Assembly: GCF_003269035.1 (NCBI RefSeq)
Contig: NZ_QLTK01000024.1
Location: 57,804-121,803, forward strand
DNA from: Paraburkholderia bryophila
GTDB lineage: Bacteria > Pseudomonadota > Gammaproteobacteria > Burkholderiales > Burkholderiaceae
Direction of reading: 5' to 3'
Length of the DNA: 64,000 nucleotides
The notes under the pieces were generated by a model, which saw only the letters and a list, made by a program, of their open reading frames with translations, did not search any database and had not been told where the DNA came from. How positions within the stretch are numbered: position 1 is the stretch's first letter; each line of letters begins with the position of its first letter. Shown piece after piece: positions 26,051 through 34,027 of the stretch. The translations under genes were made by a program, and so were the position numbers.

Positions 26051-26686
26051 TCAGACGGCGTAAATATTGGGGTTGTCCACCAGCGGCAAAAATTGGCCCG
26101 TGCGCCCGTCGAGTGCGAGCATCGTGCCGCTTTCAATGTCGAAGATCCAGCCGTGCAATTGCAGCGTCTTGTTCACGAGCCCGACCGCCACCGACGGATG
26201 CGTGCGGATGTTCGACAACTGCGCGATCACGTTGTCCTTCACCAGCGCGGACAGACGCTCGGCGTCCGAGTGATACGTGCGCGACGCGTTGATCGCCTTG
26301 GCGGCATCGGAATGACGCAGCCAGCTGGCCACCGCCGGCAGATGATCCAGATTCGTGCAGGTCGAGATCGCGGTCATCGCGCCACAGTTCGAGTGCCCGC
26401 AGATCACGATATCGCGCACGCCCAGCACCGACACCGCATATTCGACCGTGGCCGAAACGCCACCCGGTTCCGGACCGTACGACGGCACGATATTGCCCGC
26501 ATTGCGGATCACGAATAGCGCGCCCGGTTCGGTCTGCGTCAGCAGTTCCGGCACGACGCGGCTGTCGGAACAGGTCACGAACAGCGTATTCGGGCTTTGC
26601 GCTGCTGATAGGCGCTTGAACAGCTCGCTTTGCTGCGGAAAGACGTCACGTTGAAAGCGGATGATACCTTCGATGATTTCCTGCAC
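26051..26686 (-). CDS. can: Cytoplasmic beta-carbonic anhydrase
   Basis: A 211-residue beta-carbonic anhydrase with no signal peptide. Zinc ligands are in TCSDSRVVPELL (Cys, Asp-Arg dyad) and CGHSNCGAM (His-x2-Cys). GWIFDIESGTMLALD near the end is characteristic of the bacterial CynT/Can group. It supplies bicarbonate for biosynthesis at low CO2. The start is GTG at 26686 with GGAG 6 bases before it. It is encoded on the same strand as a Tat-exported carbonic anhydrase 0.9 kb away, so the organism has one enzyme on each side of the inner membrane here. Confidence 0.93.
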   Translation of the reverse strand: MQEIIEGIIRFQRDVFPQQSELFKRLSAAQSPNTLFVTCSDSRVVPELLTQTEPGALFVIRNAGNIVPSYGPEPGGVSATVEYAVSVLGVRDIVICGHSNCGAMTAISTCTNLDHLPAVASWLRHSDAAKAINASRTYHSDAERLSALVKDNVIAQLSNIRTHPSVAVGLVNKTLQLHGWIFDIESGTMLALDGRTGQFLPLVDNPNIYAV

Positions 26687-27118
26687 GATGATCTCCAGAT
26701 AGTCGAGGCTTAGGTGTGCAGCGCCCGCACCGGTTAAACGGCGCGAGTCGGCTGTCTGTTGGCGCGACTATACCTCAGCTGGCGTCCGGCACACCGGTCT
26801 CGTGCGTCGGCAAATCGTCCGCACGTCCATCGCAACGATTTCATCGACGGGTTGCCCCAATCAAAAAGCCCCGGCTGTGACCAGCCGGGGCAAACTCTCT
26901 CGCTCGCACACCGGAACCGTGCGTGCATGACGACTGTATCGGGGGCGACGAAGCGGATATAGGTGCCGCGCTGGAAGAGTCCTTTCCATCGCGGCTCACC
27001 GCTCGAAGCGTTGCGCTAATGCGCGGTTTCGACACCGGACACGCATAAGCGCAACACAACCAGCACGCTCCACATTGACTGCGATCGCAACGCGCCCCGT
27101 CGCGCGAAGCACGCCGGA
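26687..27118. other. 430-bp gap with a terminator far from any gene end
   Basis: No coding frame found. On the minus strand it contains a strong terminator (26863-26891) that lies 228 bp downstream of the DUF4148 gene and 177 bp upstream of the carbonic anhydrase gene. The stretch 26892-27118 is thus either a long 3' untranslated region or the body of a small RNA gene ending at that terminator. Confidence 0.45.
26863..26891 (-). terminator. Rho-independent terminator, orphan
   Basis: Minus strand: 10-bp perfect stem GCCCCGGCTG / CAGCCGGGGC with a 4-base loop followed by TTTTT. A textbook intrinsic terminator for leftward transcription. Confidence 0.85.
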
Positions 27119-27427
27119 TCAACGACTATACATCGCATTCCAGTCGGCTTTGGACACTGCCGGGCCGCCGCTTTGCGACGCACCGGCTACATTGCCGCCA
27201 TAGCCGCTGGCGTTGCTGTTTTGTGCGACCACGCGCGCTTCGGCGGCCTGAATCGCATCGGGGTAATGTGCCTGGTCGCCGTCGCCGACGTGATAGCCAG
27301 CCTGTTCGAGTTGAACCAGTTCGGTGCGAACCTGCTCGCGGGTGATACGGGTGCTCGACTGGGCAAACACCGTGGCCGAGGCAGCGAGCGAAGCGACGAT
27401 AACGACGGCCTTGAGCAAAGACTTCAT
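27119..27427 (-). CDS. DUF4148 secreted protein
   Basis: A 102-residue secreted protein. MKSLLKAVVIVASLAASATV plus FAQ is a signal peptide. The DUF4148 core REQVRTELVQLEQAGYHVGD follows, then DAIQAAEARV and a Gly/Ser-rich tail ending SKADWNAMYSR. The family is very common in Burkholderiaceae, of unknown role, probably envelope-associated. The ATG at 27427 has GGAGG 11 bases upstream, slightly long. It is alone in its transcription unit. Confidence 0.85.
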   Translation of the reverse strand: MKSLLKAVVIVASLAASATVFAQSSTRITREQVRTELVQLEQAGYHVGDGDQAHYPDAIQAAEARVVAQNSNASGYGGNVAGASQSGGPAVSKADWNAMYSR

Positions 27428-27609
27428 GATGAAAACAACCTCCGGTAATTGATGGTCTGCGGTGCGTCGAGTCGTGCTCGCCGTCGCCGCAGAACTCAAT
27501 ATAGGCGTCGAGTCGTCGGAGAATAATGGGCGCCCGCCGAAGGGATTGTTGTTGGATCTGGAGAAGTCGTGCTCAATGGGTGAATAGCCAAACGCGGCCA
27601 GCGCTCGCG

Positions 27610-27637
27610 AAAAAGCCCGGCGCACAAACGCCGGACT
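27610..27637 (-). terminator. Rho-independent terminator after DUF1488 gene
   Basis: Minus strand: stem AGTCCGGCG / CGCCGGGCT with a 6-base loop and one G-T pair, followed by TTTTT, 10 bp after the DUF1488 stop. Confidence 0.75.
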
Positions 27638-27646
27638 TTCATTGCC

Positions 27647-27907
27647 TTAATTGAAGTCGCCGGTTTCGAGTTCCACGGACTGTCCACCGTTCTTTTCGAG
27701 GACCCGACGCGTAGCGTTTTCAATCCTGGCGCGATTTGCCTCGAAGGTATTGACCAGATTGTGGGCCGATGGGCCGTCGTTGCCGAAATGGTTGTTCAGC
27801 GCATCCAGCGACACGCTGCACCAGACGTCTGCCCCGTCGACATTGGCTTCGAAGGCGACGCGCGCCGCGGCTACCACTTCGCGGCGTCCGGTGAATTCGA
27901 TCCTCAT
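27647..27907 (-). CDS. DUF1488 family protein
   Basis: An 86-residue protein with the DUF1488 layout: FTGRREVVAAARVAFEANVD, VWCSVSLDALNNHFG, then FEANRARIENATRRVLEKNG. Function is not established for the family. No signal peptide; cytoplasmic. The ATG at 27907 has GGAGGG 6-7 bases upstream, which rules out the longer open frame that continues to 28504. It is divergent from the MFS gene, with 186 bp between them, and has its own terminator. Confidence 0.85.
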   Translation of the reverse strand: MRIEFTGRREVVAAARVAFEANVDGADVWCSVSLDALNNHFGNDGPSAHNLVNTFEANRARIENATRRVLEKNGGQSVELETGDFN

Positions 27908-28093
27908 GGTGACCCTCCATCTGTGAAAGTAACGATGAACGCGCAAACGCCGTGCCAAACGCGAAGCGCTGCGCGCTTTCTCCGCAAGGTGCATACTCGA
28001 CCCTCGGCCGCTTTCGCGCGGCCGCGCTGATGCGTCGCGGCAGGCCGCAGTTGGTGCCGTGCGACGTGCCTGACATCCTGATACTAACGCCCA

Positions 28094-29590
28094 ATGCCCT
28101 CCCGCAACCCACAATCGTCGCGTCCTCTCGTCATTGCCGCGGTCATGGCTTCGATGGCGATGGTCGCCATCGAAGCCACCATCGTCTCCACCGCGATGCC
28201 GCAAATCGTCGCGCAACTCGGCGACCTGCATCTGTATAGCTGGGTGTTCTCGTCGTTCCTGCTCACGCAAACCGCCATGACGGTGGTGTTCGGCAAGCTC
28301 GCCGACCTGTACGGGCGCAAACCCATCGCGCTGATCGGCATCGCGATCTTCCTGCTCGGCTCGGTGCTGGCCGGCTTCGCGTGGTCGATGCCCGCCATGA
28401 TCGTGTTCCGCCTGCTTCAGGGCGTGGGCGCGGGCGCGATCCAGCCGGTCACGCTGACCATCGTCGCCGATCTTTATCCGGCACATGAACGCGGCAAGGT
28501 GCAAGGTTATCTCGCGAGCGTCTGGGCGATTTCAGCGGTAATCGGGCCGATGGTCGGCGGCTTCATCATCCATAACCTCTCGTGGGCGTGGATCTTCTGG
28601 ATGAACATACCCATCGGCCTCGCCTCCGCGGGCGGCTTCATTGCATTCCTGCGCGAATCGGAGCGCCATGCGCGGCCATCGATCGACTTCGCCGGGGCGG
28701 CGCTGTTCATGGCGGCGATCGCCGCGTTGATGATGGCGCTGACCTACGCGGGCGACGACGCATTCGCGCGCGCCGCGCTGGCGGGCGGCGCATTTCTGCT
28801 GTGCGTGCTGCTGTTCGTCGCGCAGGAGCGTCGCGCGGCCGAGCCGATGATCTCGTTCGCACTATGGAGCCGCCGGCCGATTGCCGCCTGTAACGGCTCG
28901 ACGCTGCTGTCCGGCATGATCCTGATGGGCGCCACCACGTTTCTGCCGATGTACGTGCAAGGCGTGCTGCATCGCTCGCCAGTGGTCGCCGGCCTCGCGC
29001 TCACGATGATGATGGTCGGCTGGCCGACCGGCGCCACGCTCGCGGCGAAGTCGTTTCACCGCCTCGGCTTGCGGCGCATTCTGATCGGCGGGAGCGCGTT
29101 CGTACCGATCGGCGCGGCACTGCTGCTGTTCCTGTCGCCCGGTGCATCGCCGTTGATCGCCGCGTTCGGCTCGCTGATCATGGGCTTCGGCATGGGCACG
29201 TCGAGCGTCAGCTCGCTGGTGCTGATTCAGGAGATCGTCGGCATGGACGAACGCGGCAGTGCCACCGCGTCGAATCTGTTCTCGCGCAATCTCGGCAGCA
29301 CGTTGGGCGCGACGCTGTTCGGCGCCGTGCTCAACTTCGGGCTCACGCATTCGAAAGGTCTGGCGGTCGTCACGTCGGACCAACTGAAGGCGCTGCTGCA
29401 GAATCAGGCAGCGAGTCTCGGCGACAGCGACATGATCCGCATGGTGTTGCATCAGTCGCTGCACCTCACGTTCATCTCGCTGTTCGTGATCGCGATCTTC
29501 GTGGTCGTGCTGCTGGCGTTCGTACCGCCGGTGAGCATTCGCACCGCGAGACCGGTGCCGCTCGAAGCATTGTCGCCGCTGGAGGATTGA
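28094..29590 (+). CDS. MFS transporter, DHA2 (EmrB/QacA-like) drug exporter
   Basis: A 498-residue inner-membrane protein with 14 predicted helices. FGKLADLYGRKPIALIG is motif A between helices 2 and 3, RLLQGVGAGAIQPVT is motif B, and the later ISAVIGPMVGGFI segment is motif C, the antiporter motif. The extra hydrophilic C-terminal region after helix 14 is short. It should export drugs or metabolites in exchange for protons. No membrane-fusion (EmrA-like) gene adjoins it, so it probably works alone. No clear ribosome-binding site precedes the ATG. Confidence 0.9.
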   Translation: MPSRNPQSSRPLVIAAVMASMAMVAIEATIVSTAMPQIVAQLGDLHLYSWVFSSFLLTQTAMTVVFGKLADLYGRKPIALIGIAIFLLGSVLAGFAWSMPAMIVFRLLQGVGAGAIQPVTLTIVADLYPAHERGKVQGYLASVWAISAVIGPMVGGFIIHNLSWAWIFWMNIPIGLASAGGFIAFLRESERHARPSIDFAGAALFMAAIAALMMALTYAGDDAFARAALAGGAFLLCVLLFVAQERRAAEPMISFALWSRRPIAACNGSTLLSGMILMGATTFLPMYVQGVLHRSPVVAGLALTMMMVGWPTGATLAAKSFHRLGLRRILIGGSAFVPIGAALLLFLSPGASPLIAAFGSLIMGFGMGTSSVSSLVLIQEIVGMDERGSATASNLFSRNLGSTLGATLFGAVLNFGLTHSKGLAVVTSDQLKALLQNQAASLGDSDMIRMVLHQSLHLTFISLFVIAIFVVVLLAFVPPVSIRTARPVPLEALSPLED

Positions 29591-29633
29591 CGAGCGGCTG
29601 CGTTGAAGGCGGCTCGCATGGCGGTTTCCAGCG

Positions 29634-30776
29634 CTATTTCGCGGGCAGCGTCGCGGCGAAAAAATCCACCGCCTGCGCCGCCGTTTTCGCATGCACCGCG
29701 TCGCGGTCCACGCCGGCGGCGTCCCGGCAGATGCGGGCAAGACGGTTGGCCACCGCCGGCAAACAGGTATCGAGAAACGTGTAGTGCGACGCGCCGGGCA
29801 CGAGCGTGACGCTGGCCTTCGGCATCGACGACGCGATGCGACGAATGTTGGTGTCCACCGGGGCGGTAACGTCGCCCGCGCCCGCCACCAACGACACGGG
29901 AATCGTGATCGCGGCGAGCGACGCCGCGCTCAGCGCCTCGCCAAGCGCGGGCGCAATCGCGAACACGGCCTTGACGCGCGGATCGCGATACGACGCACCG
30001 GAGCGCGCGCGCGATGCCTTCGTCTCCGGCGAGGCCGCATCGTCCGTCGATTTATCGCGCAATGGCACCGCCGCGCCGGACGCGTCACGAATCCGCGCCG
30101 CTTCCGGCGGTTGGCAAATCGCATCGGCCGCCGGCGACCCGCAGAACCGGTCGAAGCCCGCCAGATCGGTGCGCGCCCCGGCCAGTTCCAGAACCGTGTA
30201 ACCGCCCAGAGAAAAGCCCACCGCGCCGATCCTGTCGCGGTCGACATGCGCGCCGAGCTTCGGGTCCGCCAGCACGCTATCGAGCACTTCGCTGGCGTCC
30301 GTCGCGCGCTCCCACCACAGCGTAAAACCGTCGCGGGTCAAGGGTTCGAGTTCGTTGTTGCCCGGATGATTGACGCCCGCCACGATATAACCGTGCGCGG
30401 CCAGCGCGGCGCCGAGCCAGTCGAGACTGTCCGCGCTGCCGCCGGTGCCGTGCGACAGCACCAGCAGCGGATAGGTGGCGCGCACGGCCGACAGCGGCGC
30501 GCCGTCGGCGATGGGATGTCCCACGAACAAAGGATCGCCGGGCGCGCCGACGTCGTGCGGCTGCTCCGGTACGGTGGGATCGACGGGATACCAGATCCGC
30601 GTCACCAGCGCTTCGGTGGCCGCGCCGCGCCAATTGCGCGCGACCGGCGGATGAACCATCCGTACCGTTTCGCCCACATGCCAGCCTGCCCCGGCCACTT
30701 CCTGCGCCGAGACAGTACCGCCCGCCCACGACAAAGCCGCCGCACCCAGGAGGGCGGCACCGCATCTACGCAACAT
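29634..30776 (-). CDS. Secreted alpha/beta hydrolase (PAF-acetylhydrolase/dienelactone hydrolase-like)
   Basis: A 380-residue hydrolase with a signal peptide (LLGAAALSWAGGTVSA, cleaved before QEV). The core shows YPLLVLSHGTGG (oxyanion hole), GAVGFSLGGYTVLEL with the G-F-S-L-G nucleophile Ser, and GASHYTFLDTC with the catalytic His. The family hydrolyses esters or platelet-activating-factor-like lipids; the natural substrate is unknown. The ATG follows the stop of the AraC-GyrI regulator gene by only 2 bp, so they are one operon, which suggests that the regulator senses a compound the hydrolase handles. Confidence 0.85.
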   Translation of the reverse strand: MLRRCGAALLGAAALSWAGGTVSAQEVAGAGWHVGETVRMVHPPVARNWRGAATEALVTRIWYPVDPTVPEQPHDVGAPGDPLFVGHPIADGAPLSAVRATYPLLVLSHGTGGSADSLDWLGAALAAHGYIVAGVNHPGNNELEPLTRDGFTLWWERATDASEVLDSVLADPKLGAHVDRDRIGAVGFSLGGYTVLELAGARTDLAGFDRFCGSPAADAICQPPEAARIRDASGAAVPLRDKSTDDAASPETKASRARSGASYRDPRVKAVFAIAPALGEALSAASLAAITIPVSLVAGAGDVTAPVDTNIRRIASSMPKASVTLVPGASHYTFLDTCLPAVANRLARICRDAAGVDRDAVHAKTAAQAVDFFAATLPAK

Positions 30777-30778
30777 TG

Positions 30779-31756
30779 TCAGTCCCGGCGAATGGGGATC
30801 ATCAGATCCGTGACACAGGCACGCTGCAATCCGGCGCGCGCCGCGCCGCGATACAACTCGAGCGCGGGACGGGTATCGGGCGCATAGCCGCTTTGCGGCA
30901 GCCAGACACCGTACAGCGCGCGAAAGGTCGGCGCGATCAGCGCATACGGGCCGACCAGCCGGTGTATCGCGTACAAACCACCGTCCACGCGCAGCGGTTC
31001 GACCGGCACGGGCGGCGTTTCATGCAATGCAACATCGGGCGACGCGACCACTCCCGCCAGATAACGAAAACTGCCCTTCAACGCAGTGTCGCGCACGCAA
31101 ATGCCGACGCGTCGAACCGTGTGTGCGTCGTCCTCGCAGCGCAGCATGTGCAACAGATCGCGGAACGTCTGGCCGATCGTTGCGATCGGTCCGTCGTGAC
31201 GCAGGCAGAGCACGTCGATAGGCGCGATCTGCGCGAGTTCGACCGCGGGCCAGAGCGACCTGCGGCCATCGTCCGGATTCGTGGCGAGGTTTGCGTTGGC
31301 GTCGGCGGCGTCGGCGGCGTCGGGTTGGTGCGCAGCGTCGACGATATTCGCAGCGTCGGCTACGTTAGCCGCCGCGCCGGAACGGCGGCTCGCCGCCGGC
31401 GTCGCGAGATGTTTCTGACGCGCCTTGAACTCGCTCGGCGTGACGCCGGTAAAACCGCGAAATGCACGGGCGAAGGCCTGTGGACTGTTGTAACCGGCGT
31501 CGTGCGCGACGGCGGTCACGCGCGACGAAGCGTCGGTCAGACGTTGCGCGGCTTGCGCAAGACGCAGGCGCTGAACGGTCTCGACAACGCTCTCGCCGGC
31601 GAGCGCGCGATAAATGCGATGAAAGTGATACGGCGACAGATGCGCGACCGCCGCCAGACTGTCGAGCGTATGCGGCGCGCCCGGTTCGAGCAGAATCGCC
31701 TCGATCACACGCGCGATCCGCCGACGATAATCGAGTTCTGTGCTGGGTTTCATCAT
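30779..31756 (-). CDS. AraC family regulator with GyrI-like ligand-binding domain
   Basis: A 325-residue regulator with the two-helix-turn-helix AraC domain at the N-terminus (about 10-110; LSPYHFHRIYRALAGESV and AGYNSPQAFARAFRGFTG) and a GyrI/BmrR-type effector-binding domain at about 175-325 (APIDVLCLRHDGPIATIGQT ... GLYAIHRLVGPY). This order is that of Rob/TetD-like regulators, which bind bulky or toxic compounds. The linker between them is an Ala/Asp-rich low-complexity stretch (NVADAANIVDAAHQPDAADA) encoded by imperfect GC-rich triplet-type repeats. It leads an operon with the secreted hydrolase. Start may be either of two adjacent ATGs (31756, 31753). Confidence 0.87.
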   Translation of the reverse strand: MMKPSTELDYRRRIARVIEAILLEPGAPHTLDSLAAVAHLSPYHFHRIYRALAGESVVETVQRLRLAQAAQRLTDASSRVTAVAHDAGYNSPQAFARAFRGFTGVTPSEFKARQKHLATPAASRRSGAAANVADAANIVDAAHQPDAADAADANANLATNPDDGRRSLWPAVELAQIAPIDVLCLRHDGPIATIGQTFRDLLHMLRCEDDAHTVRRVGICVRDTALKGSFRYLAGVVASPDVALHETPPVPVEPLRVDGGLYAIHRLVGPYALIAPTFRALYGVWLPQSGYAPDTRPALELYRGAARAGLQRACVTDLMIPIRRD

Positions 31757-31929
31757 GGCGCTAGGATAGCGGCCTCGCCGCCACAATACGGTGCAGAGCT
31801 TGCGAAATTTCATCGCGAGCGCACGGCGATGCGGCCGCGTGTCATCGCACCATGCCGGGCTTTGCCTTGCGAGCCCCGCGCGGCGAGCGTTGCTTTCCCA
31901 CTCGGTGCCGTACCGTGGCCGAATCGTTT

Positions 31930-32820
31930 TTACAGGTCGGCAGGCCGGCACAGGCCGATCATCCACGCATGCACGGCGTCGACCGCGGCCGAGCGCGCCG
32001 GTTGCGCCGAGCGCATCAACCAGAGCGGCGCCAACGCGAAGCCCGGCACCTGCGGCAAGACTTCCACGCGTGCGCTCGTCAACGCGTTTGCCGCGGTGAG
32101 CCGCGACACCATCGCGATGCCCGCCTCCTGTTCGGCCGCCGCCACGACAAAACGCGGGTCGCTGACCGTCAGCGCGCGGCGCGTGCGCAACCCGCCGCGC
32201 CGGAGTTCCGGCAGCCACGGCGCCCATTCCGGACGCGCCTCGTGAACCAGCAGCGGGGCTTGCGTCAGCACCTCGGGAAACGGTGCGTCACGCAGACGGC
32301 GCGCGGTTTCGGGTCCGCAGATCGCGACCGCCTCTTCCTCGAGCAACAACTCGCACGTCACTTCCGGCGTGCGGATCGGTTTGGCCGACACCACCAGGTC
32401 GACGTCGACGCGATCGATCTCGTTGACCTCCTCACCGGTCACGAGCCAGATTTCCAGCGCCGGCAGCGCCTCGGCGAACTGCCGCATGCGCGGCATCAAC
32501 CAGCCGGAAGCGAACTGCGGCGCGCACACGAGGATCACCGAATCCGGATTGCCGTATGGCTCGATCCGGTCGCGCCCGTCGGCCAGCGTGGCGAGCGCCG
32601 TCGTGACGGTTTGCGCGTACAGCACGCCGGCGGCGGTCAACGCGACGCCACGGCCAATCCGCCGGAACAGCGGTTGCCCGGTCCACTCCTCGAGTTGCTG
32701 GATCTGATGACTGATCGCCGACTGGGTCAGCGCGAGTTCTTGCGCCGCGCGCGTGAAACTGCCGACGCGCGCGGCGGCATCGAAGGCGAGCAAGGCTTGC
32801 AGCGGGGGCAGTCTACGCAT
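31930..32820 (-). CDS. LysR family regulator, GcvA-like
   Basis: A 296-residue LysR-type regulator. The N-terminal winged helix is MRRLPPLQALLAFDAAARVG and SFTRAAQELALTQSAISHQI; the rest is the periplasmic-binding-protein-like effector domain (VILVCAPQFASGWLMPRM). It begins with the RRLPPL motif typical of the GcvA/AmpR group. It is divergent from the agmatinase gene (179 bp apart) and very probably controls it and the polyamine-binding protein gene. The ATG at 32820 gives the family N-terminus; the longer open frame has none. Confidence 0.88.
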   Translation of the reverse strand: MRRLPPLQALLAFDAAARVGSFTRAAQELALTQSAISHQIQQLEEWTGQPLFRRIGRGVALTAAGVLYAQTVTTALATLADGRDRIEPYGNPDSVILVCAPQFASGWLMPRMRQFAEALPALEIWLVTGEEVNEIDRVDVDLVVSAKPIRTPEVTCELLLEEEAVAICGPETARRLRDAPFPEVLTQAPLLVHEARPEWAPWLPELRRGGLRTRRALTVSDPRFVVAAAEQEAGIAMVSRLTAANALTSARVEVLPQVPGFALAPLWLMRSAQPARSAAVDAVHAWMIGLCRPADL

Positions 32821-32835
32821 GGGCGATCCTGGCGA

Positions 32836-32850
32836 GATATTAAAAATATC
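32836..32850. promoter_or_regulatory. Candidate LysR binding site
   Basis: AT-rich inverted repeat GATATT-AAA-AATATC, 15 bp upstream of the lysR ATG in the divergent lysR-speB region. It fits an autoregulatory LysR box. Confidence 0.45.
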
Positions 32851-32998
32851 GATACTTCCAGCAAGATTCTTCGCTTTTCGCGGGAATTTTTCCTCGCAAT
32901 CATAGCTCCAGTTGCCCTTTGCACGTTTTCCTGTTTCAACAGACATGAGAAATATTTGTGCAATGGGCGCCTCGCCAATGCCAACTGGACCGACACGC

Positions 32999-33961
32999 AT
33001 GACTCTGGAACGCTCCCCCAACCCGCCCGTGCCGGGCAACGAACAACCCGCCGCCCCCACCTACGCCGGCGTGCTGTCGTTCATGCGCCGCCCCTATACG
33101 CGCGACCTCACCGGCGTGGACGTGGCCGTCTCGGGCGTGCCGCTCGACCTCGCGACCACCTTCCGCCCCGGCACCCGCTTCGGGCCGGCCGCCATGCGCG
33201 CCGCCTCGGTCCAACTGGCCGAACTCGGCGCATTTCCGTGGGGCGTCGACCCGTTCGACCAGTTGAACGTGGTCGACTACGGCGACTGCTGGTTCGACGC
33301 GCACAATCCGCTCGGGATTCGCGACGCGATCGTCGCGCACGCTCGCGGCATTCTCGCGACCGGCACGCGCATGCTGACGTTCGGCGGCGACCACTACATC
33401 ACCTATCCGCTGCTGATCGCGCATGCCGAGAAATACGGCAAGCCGCTGAGCCTGATCCACTTCGACGCGCACTGCGACACCTGGCCCGACGACAACCCCG
33501 CTTCACTGAACCACGGCACGATGTTCTACAAGGCGATCCGCGAAGGCTTGATCGATCCCGCGCGCTCGGTGCAGATCGGCATTCGTACCTGGAACGACGA
33601 CTTCATGGGCGTGCGCATTCTCGACGCCCCATGGGTTCACCGCAACGGCATTCAGGCGACGATCGACGAAGTGCTGAAGATCGTCGGCGCCGCGCCGACT
33701 TACCTGACCTTCGACATCGACTGTCTCGATCCGGCCTTCGCGCCCGGCACGGGCACGCCGGTAGCGGGCGGCCTGAGTTCGGCGCAGGCGCTGGAGATCG
33801 TGCGCTCGCTCGGCGCCGTGGACCTGGTCGGCGCCGACGTGGTGGAAGTGTCGCCGCCCTACGATCACAGCGACGTGACCGCGCTCGCCGCCGCGCATCT
33901 CGCGTCCGACATGCTGTGCCTGATGCGCAATCAGAAGCTGCAACGCCAGCGGCACGGCTAG
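32999..33961 (+). CDS. speB: Agmatinase
   Basis: A 320-residue ureohydrolase, expected to convert agmatine to putrescine and urea. The dinuclear Mn site is complete: GGDHYITYP, HFDAHCDTW and FDIDCLDPAFAPGTGTP. EVSPPYDHSDVTA supplies the remaining conserved acidic and His residues near the guanidine-binding pocket. Length matches SpeB (about 306) with a short N-terminal extension. I take the ATG at 32999 (MTLERSP); earlier in-frame ATGs at 32945 and 32963 are possible. It is followed after 66 bp by a polyamine-binding protein gene, and is divergent from a LysR regulator. Some relatives act on guanidinobutyrate, so the substrate needs care. Confidence 0.88.
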   Translation: MTLERSPNPPVPGNEQPAAPTYAGVLSFMRRPYTRDLTGVDVAVSGVPLDLATTFRPGTRFGPAAMRAASVQLAELGAFPWGVDPFDQLNVVDYGDCWFDAHNPLGIRDAIVAHARGILATGTRMLTFGGDHYITYPLLIAHAEKYGKPLSLIHFDAHCDTWPDDNPASLNHGTMFYKAIREGLIDPARSVQIGIRTWNDDFMGVRILDAPWVHRNGIQATIDEVLKIVGAAPTYLTFDIDCLDPAFAPGTGTPVAGGLSSAQALEIVRSLGAVDLVGADVVEVSPPYDHSDVTALAAAHLASDMLCLMRNQKLQRQRHG

Positions 33962-34027
33962 ACCCGTTCACTCGAACGCATGCACTGAAAAAACCTCCCC
34001 GAACCCCTAGCGGACGATCCGACGACC

